NCBI GenBank assembly: GCA_900767135.1
Contig: CAAFYU010000033.1
Location: 1-62,318 of the forward strand
Length of the DNA: 62,318 nt
Origin: Candidatus Gastranaerophilales bacterium
Lineage (GTDB): Bacteria; Cyanobacteriota; Vampirovibrionia; Gastranaerophilales; Gastranaerophilaceae
Direction of reading: 5' to 3'
The notes beneath the pieces are model-generated. The model made no database searches. It was given only the letters and a program-made list of their open reading frames with translations, and was not told the DNA's origin. The position numbers and the translations under genes were made by a program. This document shows positions 59,310 to 62,318 of this stretch, piece after piece (position 1 is the first letter of the stretch; every line of letters starts with the position of its first letter).

Positions 59310-59657
59310 TTGGCTACAAAAGGAATTCGAGGAGCAATTACAGTTGATGAAAATACAGAAGATGCGATAAAATCTGCAACTTTGGAATTGCTTAATGAAC
59401 AAATTTCACAAAACAATATAGAAATTTCACAGATTTCACACGTAATTTTTACACTCACAGATGATTTAAACGCCGCTTTCCCTGCGAAATTTGCACGGAT
59501 TAATCTTGGTTGGAATGATGTAGCCATGATGTGTTTTCACGAACTTGATGTTCCAAATTCGCTAAAATCCTGTTTACGTACGCTAATAGTCGTAAATTGT
59601 GATGACAATTTCTTTCCAAAATTTGTGTATCTTAAAGACGCATCAAAATTAAGATAG
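59310..59657 (+). CDS. aroH: chorismate mutase, AroH class
   Basis: A 115-residue trimeric AroH-type chorismate mutase, converting chorismate to prephenate for Phe/Tyr synthesis. Family residues are visible: KGIRGAITVDENTEDAI with the active-site Arg, WNDVAMMCFHELDVP, CLRTLIVVN with the catalytic Arg, and FVYLKDASKLR at the C-terminus. It starts with TTG behind a very strong GGGGGAGG site. The 3' end overlaps the convergent HerA-like gene by 9 nt. Confidence 0.93.
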   Translation: MATKGIRGAITVDENTEDAIKSATLELLNEQISQNNIEISQISHVIFTLTDDLNAAFPAKFARINLGWNDVAMMCFHELDVPNSLKSCLRTLIVVNCDDNFFPKFVYLKDASKLR

Positions 59658-61967
59658 TTTTGTAATCTCTGCCATTGCCGGGTCTATCAACCTTTTTCCG
59701 ATAGTTGGAAACATAATTGAGCAAAGCATTTTGTTACCATACTTAACCATTTTTTCAACTACGCCTTCACCATATTTTGGAGTTGAAACCCTATCACCTG
59801 CTTCCAGTTTTGGCGGTTCAAAATTCGTAATATCACTAGCCTCATAAATTGGAACAACCGGCGGTTGCTCGTCTATCGTAATATCTTCCGTCATATAATC
59901 GCTTGTTTCATTGTCTTCCGGAGTCAAATCGCCAATAAGATTTAAATCATCTTCTGTTAATTCATCTGACGCATAGTCTTCCATTGTAGGCGGTTCCGGC
60001 AGTTCTTCGTCCTCTTGCGGAAGTTTTTCATATAAAAATTTATCTACATCTTTAGCAGCCTGTTCAATCATTGCATCATCTGCACCGTAATGATTTTGCG
60101 GTTCTTGATAATCTTCTGTTGCATCTAAAGAATAATCAATTTCCGGCTCTTCCGAATTTTCATGTTCATCAGCAGGAAAATCTATTACATCGTCTTCATC
60201 TAATGGAGTATATTCAATTTCGTCAGACGCTCCATCATTTATAGGTGCTTCATCAATAATCACATCGTCTTGCGAATTAAATTCCGGATATTCAGTCTGT
60301 TCAAGCACTGGTTCAGAAACTTCTACAACATCTTCATCGTGCGAATCGTCTTCTAAAATATTCGGAACATCTTCGTGATACTCAGTTTGCGAATAATCTG
60401 CTTCATTTTGTCCAAAATCGTCATTTGAATATTCTTCAATCGGCTCAAATGTGATATTTTCAGCTTCTTCTAACGGTTGGTCTAAAATATCCTCTTGCGA
60501 GTCTAAGCTTTCAAACTGAGAATCCTCTGAAATATGAATTTCATCTTCCGTTATTTCGGGCTCTGTTTCAGCTTCCGTAATAGTCGGTTCTTCATTAGGG
60601 AAAGAAGTTGCAACATCATTTGCCGTCAATTCATCAACACTCGACGGATTTGGCTGAATTGTTGACGGAGTCTGTTCTTCTTCCTCTTTAATCTCTTCTG
60701 ATTCATTTGGAGCGATTTCTATTGCATCTTGGGCTTGTTCTTCTTGTGCCTCGTCTGTAATGTCTGCAACATCTTCATCTTTCAACGGTTCTAACTCGAC
60801 AATAAACGGAATATTTTGAGTATGAGCACCATAAACAATAAATTCATCGGAATTCAGTTTATTTAAGAATGTATTATAGCTTGCAAAATCATGTTGCAAA
60901 GTCAATGGAGCAAACAAAATCAAGTTTTGAGCAATTCCCTTTGCCTCAGAAATATATTTATATTCGTGCGGACAAACAACAATTGTAGAAACATTTGACC
61001 TCGATAAAAGCTGTTTTAAAAGTTTTTTATTTGTCAAAGAATTACTTGCCTTTGCGAATGCATAAATATCATCACCAATTGAGTTCATAACTTTGTATAC
61101 ATACATTATAACTTCTCGTTGAAGCTTTTCAGGAGCATTTGAAATGTCGATAACAGTCTTTTTAGCCCTTTCAATCGACATACTCAAACTCAAAATATCT
61201 TTAAGATTTTCTGCAAAAACATTCAATTCTTTATATTTCAAGAGTTTATTTTTAAGCAAAACAAGCTGAGTAATTTGAGTTTCTTTGTACTGCTGATCAA
61301 CAACATTCAAGAATGTTTCAAACGGCAAAAAGCCTTCCGGAAGTGTTTTTATATATTCTTGAACTTCCAAAAAGATATCCTGAATAATCGCCTTGCTTGT
61401 TGCATCAACATCTTCCAAATCATTATCATAGATATAATTAATAGTATCGTAATTCAGTGGAAGTTTAAAATTTTGCCCTAAAACAAATTTGTCATCATAA
61501 TCCGACAAACCGTCTGTATCAAAGATTACAGCATTCTTATCCAACTGTTTTGTTATATTTTCGATTAACAAAAATGTGTTTTCAGAATTGTTAGAACAAA
61601 CCAAAAGATTATTATCCAAAATTGATTTATCCACATTCAGCTCAATGCCTTGTTGTGCCAAGTTTCCTAATACAAGCGGATTTTCGGCAGGAATTATATC
61701 CAAAAGTTCTTTTGACGGGAGAACAGAAACAACAGCTTTTGTTGACGGAATTGTTCCGTTGTAATTTTTCAAAACACCTTCATCATTAAAAGTAAAAAGA
61801 AGCTTTACTATCGCAAAATTTGTAATTGCATCAGCTTTGATATTCATTACTTGAGCAACATAAGGAGTGTTTTTATCCTCAATAATTACAAAGCCGGACA
61901 ACGAAAGATTATCTTCCGTATTAAATTCGATTTTTACTAAATTATTCTTAATTTCCAGTACTCTCAT
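59649..61967 (-). CDS. HerA-like pseudo-ATPase with acidic linker and PcrA-like Tudor end
   Basis: A 772-residue protein. Residues 1-90 look like the HAS barrel of HerA-type ATPases. The next ~300 follow the RecA-like layout (LVLGNLAQQGIELNVDKSIL), but the expected GxTGxGKS Walker A is CSNNSENT, so ATP binding is probably lost. About 300 residues of Glu/Asp-rich disorder follow (390-690). The last ~60 form a small beta domain (GDRVSTPKYGEGVVEKM) like the Tudor domain of PcrA/UvrD that binds RNA polymerase. A GTGAGGA site precedes the ATG. It follows yqeK by 39 nt. Role unknown, possibly a transcription or nucleoid scaffold. Confidence 0.7.
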   Translation of the reverse strand: MRVLEIKNNLVKIEFNTEDNLSLSGFVIIEDKNTPYVAQVMNIKADAITNFAIVKLLFTFNDEGVLKNYNGTIPSTKAVVSVLPSKELLDIIPAENPLVLGNLAQQGIELNVDKSILDNNLLVCSNNSENTFLLIENITKQLDKNAVIFDTDGLSDYDDKFVLGQNFKLPLNYDTINYIYDNDLEDVDATSKAIIQDIFLEVQEYIKTLPEGFLPFETFLNVVDQQYKETQITQLVLLKNKLLKYKELNVFAENLKDILSLSMSIERAKKTVIDISNAPEKLQREVIMYVYKVMNSIGDDIYAFAKASNSLTNKKLLKQLLSRSNVSTIVVCPHEYKYISEAKGIAQNLILFAPLTLQHDFASYNTFLNKLNSDEFIVYGAHTQNIPFIVELEPLKDEDVADITDEAQEEQAQDAIEIAPNESEEIKEEEEQTPSTIQPNPSSVDELTANDVATSFPNEEPTITEAETEPEITEDEIHISEDSQFESLDSQEDILDQPLEEAENITFEPIEEYSNDDFGQNEADYSQTEYHEDVPNILEDDSHDEDVVEVSEPVLEQTEYPEFNSQDDVIIDEAPINDGASDEIEYTPLDEDDVIDFPADEHENSEEPEIDYSLDATEDYQEPQNHYGADDAMIEQAAKDVDKFLYEKLPQEDEELPEPPTMEDYASDELTEDDLNLIGDLTPEDNETSDYMTEDITIDEQPPVVPIYEASDITNFEPPKLEAGDRVSTPKYGEGVVEKMVKYGNKMLCSIMFPTIGKRLIDPAMAEITKLS

Positions 61968-62006
61968 CAGAATTCCTCACTTTGAACAAATTTTACCATA
62001 AACATG

Positions 62007-62318
62007 CTAATTTTGAACCAAATCTTGAAGTTTGTTATAAATTTCAATCGTCAAAAGACAGATTTTCAAATCTCGCTTAACAAGACTTTTGATAGTTTCT
62101 TTGTAACATTTCAAAAGAGCCTTATTCAAGCCGTTTTCTTCGTCAAGCAATACTCGAATTTTATCAGAATACTCTTTATCACGAGTATTTGGTTCTATTT
62201 TATCAGCGATAAACACGATTTTTTCAAAATCTGTCATGTCCAAGCGTCCGAGAGTATGCCAACGAATTGCAGAAAGAATTTCTTTATCCGTAATCTTAAA
62301 CTCTTTTTCCGCAATATA
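62007..62318 (-). CDS. yqeK: YqeK-family HD-domain protein (5' truncated by window edge)
   Basis: The last 103 residues of an HD-domain phosphohydrolase, open off the right edge. The sequence ILSAIRWHTLGRLD followed by TDFEKIVFIADKIEPNTRD is the hallmark C-terminal part of YqeK, a symmetrical Ap4A hydrolase usually next to nadD and rsfS. The N-terminal HD motif lies outside the window. Confidence 0.88.
   Translation of the reverse strand, partial: YIAEKEFKITDKEILSAIRWHTLGRLDMTDFEKIVFIADKIEPNTRDKEYSDKIRVLLDEENGLNKALLKCYKETIKSLVKRDLKICLLTIEIYNKLQDLVQN

Noticed and set aside
1..62318. CRISPR array
   Set aside because: No regularly spaced direct repeats with unique spacers and no cas genes were seen. 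The heptad tracts have no spacers.
1..62318. Riboswitches or T-boxes upstream of ilvC, queE, nadB or transporters
   Set aside because: Leaders are short or overlap upstream genes, and no conserved aptamer motif was recognised by eye.
1..62318. Insertion sequences or prophage
   Set aside because: No transposase, integrase, terminase or capsid-like genes are encoded. The repeats present are all non-coding or in-frame small elements.

Overview
The window is 62 kb of AT-rich bacterial chromosome. The best fit is a gut-type Gastranaerophilales bacterium (Vampirovibrionia/Melainabacteria, the non-photosynthetic sister group of Cyanobacteria). This is inferred from four class-III-like prepilins with the FTLAEVLITLGIIGVV signature, AsmA and DUF2993/LmeA-type envelope proteins, lineage-specific proteins with an N-terminal SFTG/SFTA motif, a single-cluster ferredoxin, and the absence of photosynthesis genes. 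No 16S or universal marker tree was possible.

Layout. 0-8.3 kb: an autoregulated MarR repressor, small regulators, a prepilin, cytidine deaminase, a secreted protein, a ferredoxin, an SGNH hydrolase, a large AsmA-like protein and a 31-residue membrane protein. 8.6-20.7 kb: a DUF4011-like SF1 helicase with a Vsr-like nuclease end, CCA-adding enzyme, GNAT and PAP2 enzymes, a peptidoglycan hydrolase, an Ala-rich LysM-like protein, an orphan OppD-type ATPase and a GGDEF/HD-GYP protein. 21-28 kb: a repeat-riddled prepilin locus, then rbfA-truB-DUF2993-GerMN-HicB-like, a TPR protein and pth. 28-34.7 kb: tRNA-Lys, a YhaM-like exonuclease with two tandem TMK-like kinases, ilvC, a ZIP transporter, a radical SAM/SPASM protein and tRNA-Arg with a tandem duplication of its 3' end. 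35-48 kb: two unknown membrane proteins, nadBC, an orphan response regulator, sugar and anion transporters, an ankyrin protein, then a flavodoxin/DXS-like operon with a MerR-type promoter and a merR gene. 48-62 kb: two more prepilins, a B12 radical SAM protein with an SLC45-like transporter, a PurD-like protein, a DnaJ variant, queE, def-fmt-aroH, a degenerate HerA-like protein and the end of yqeK.

Cross-links. Neither tRNA encodes CCA, which fits the CCA-adding enzyme gene. The MerR protein at 47.8 kb is the obvious candidate regulator of the 19-bp-spacer promoter at 45.1 kb. About ten genes have a -10 box ending 6-8 nt before the start codon and no Shine-Dalgarno sequence, which predicts widespread leaderless transcripts.

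The most unusual feature is a family of mobile-looking repeats: palindromes, AGCTGC-rich modules, heptad repeats and a ~230-bp composite element. They sit between genes and also inside coding sequence, notably in the removable leaders of two prepilins and in the CCA enzyme gene. One prepilin leader also carries a G10 tract, a candidate phase-variation switch.
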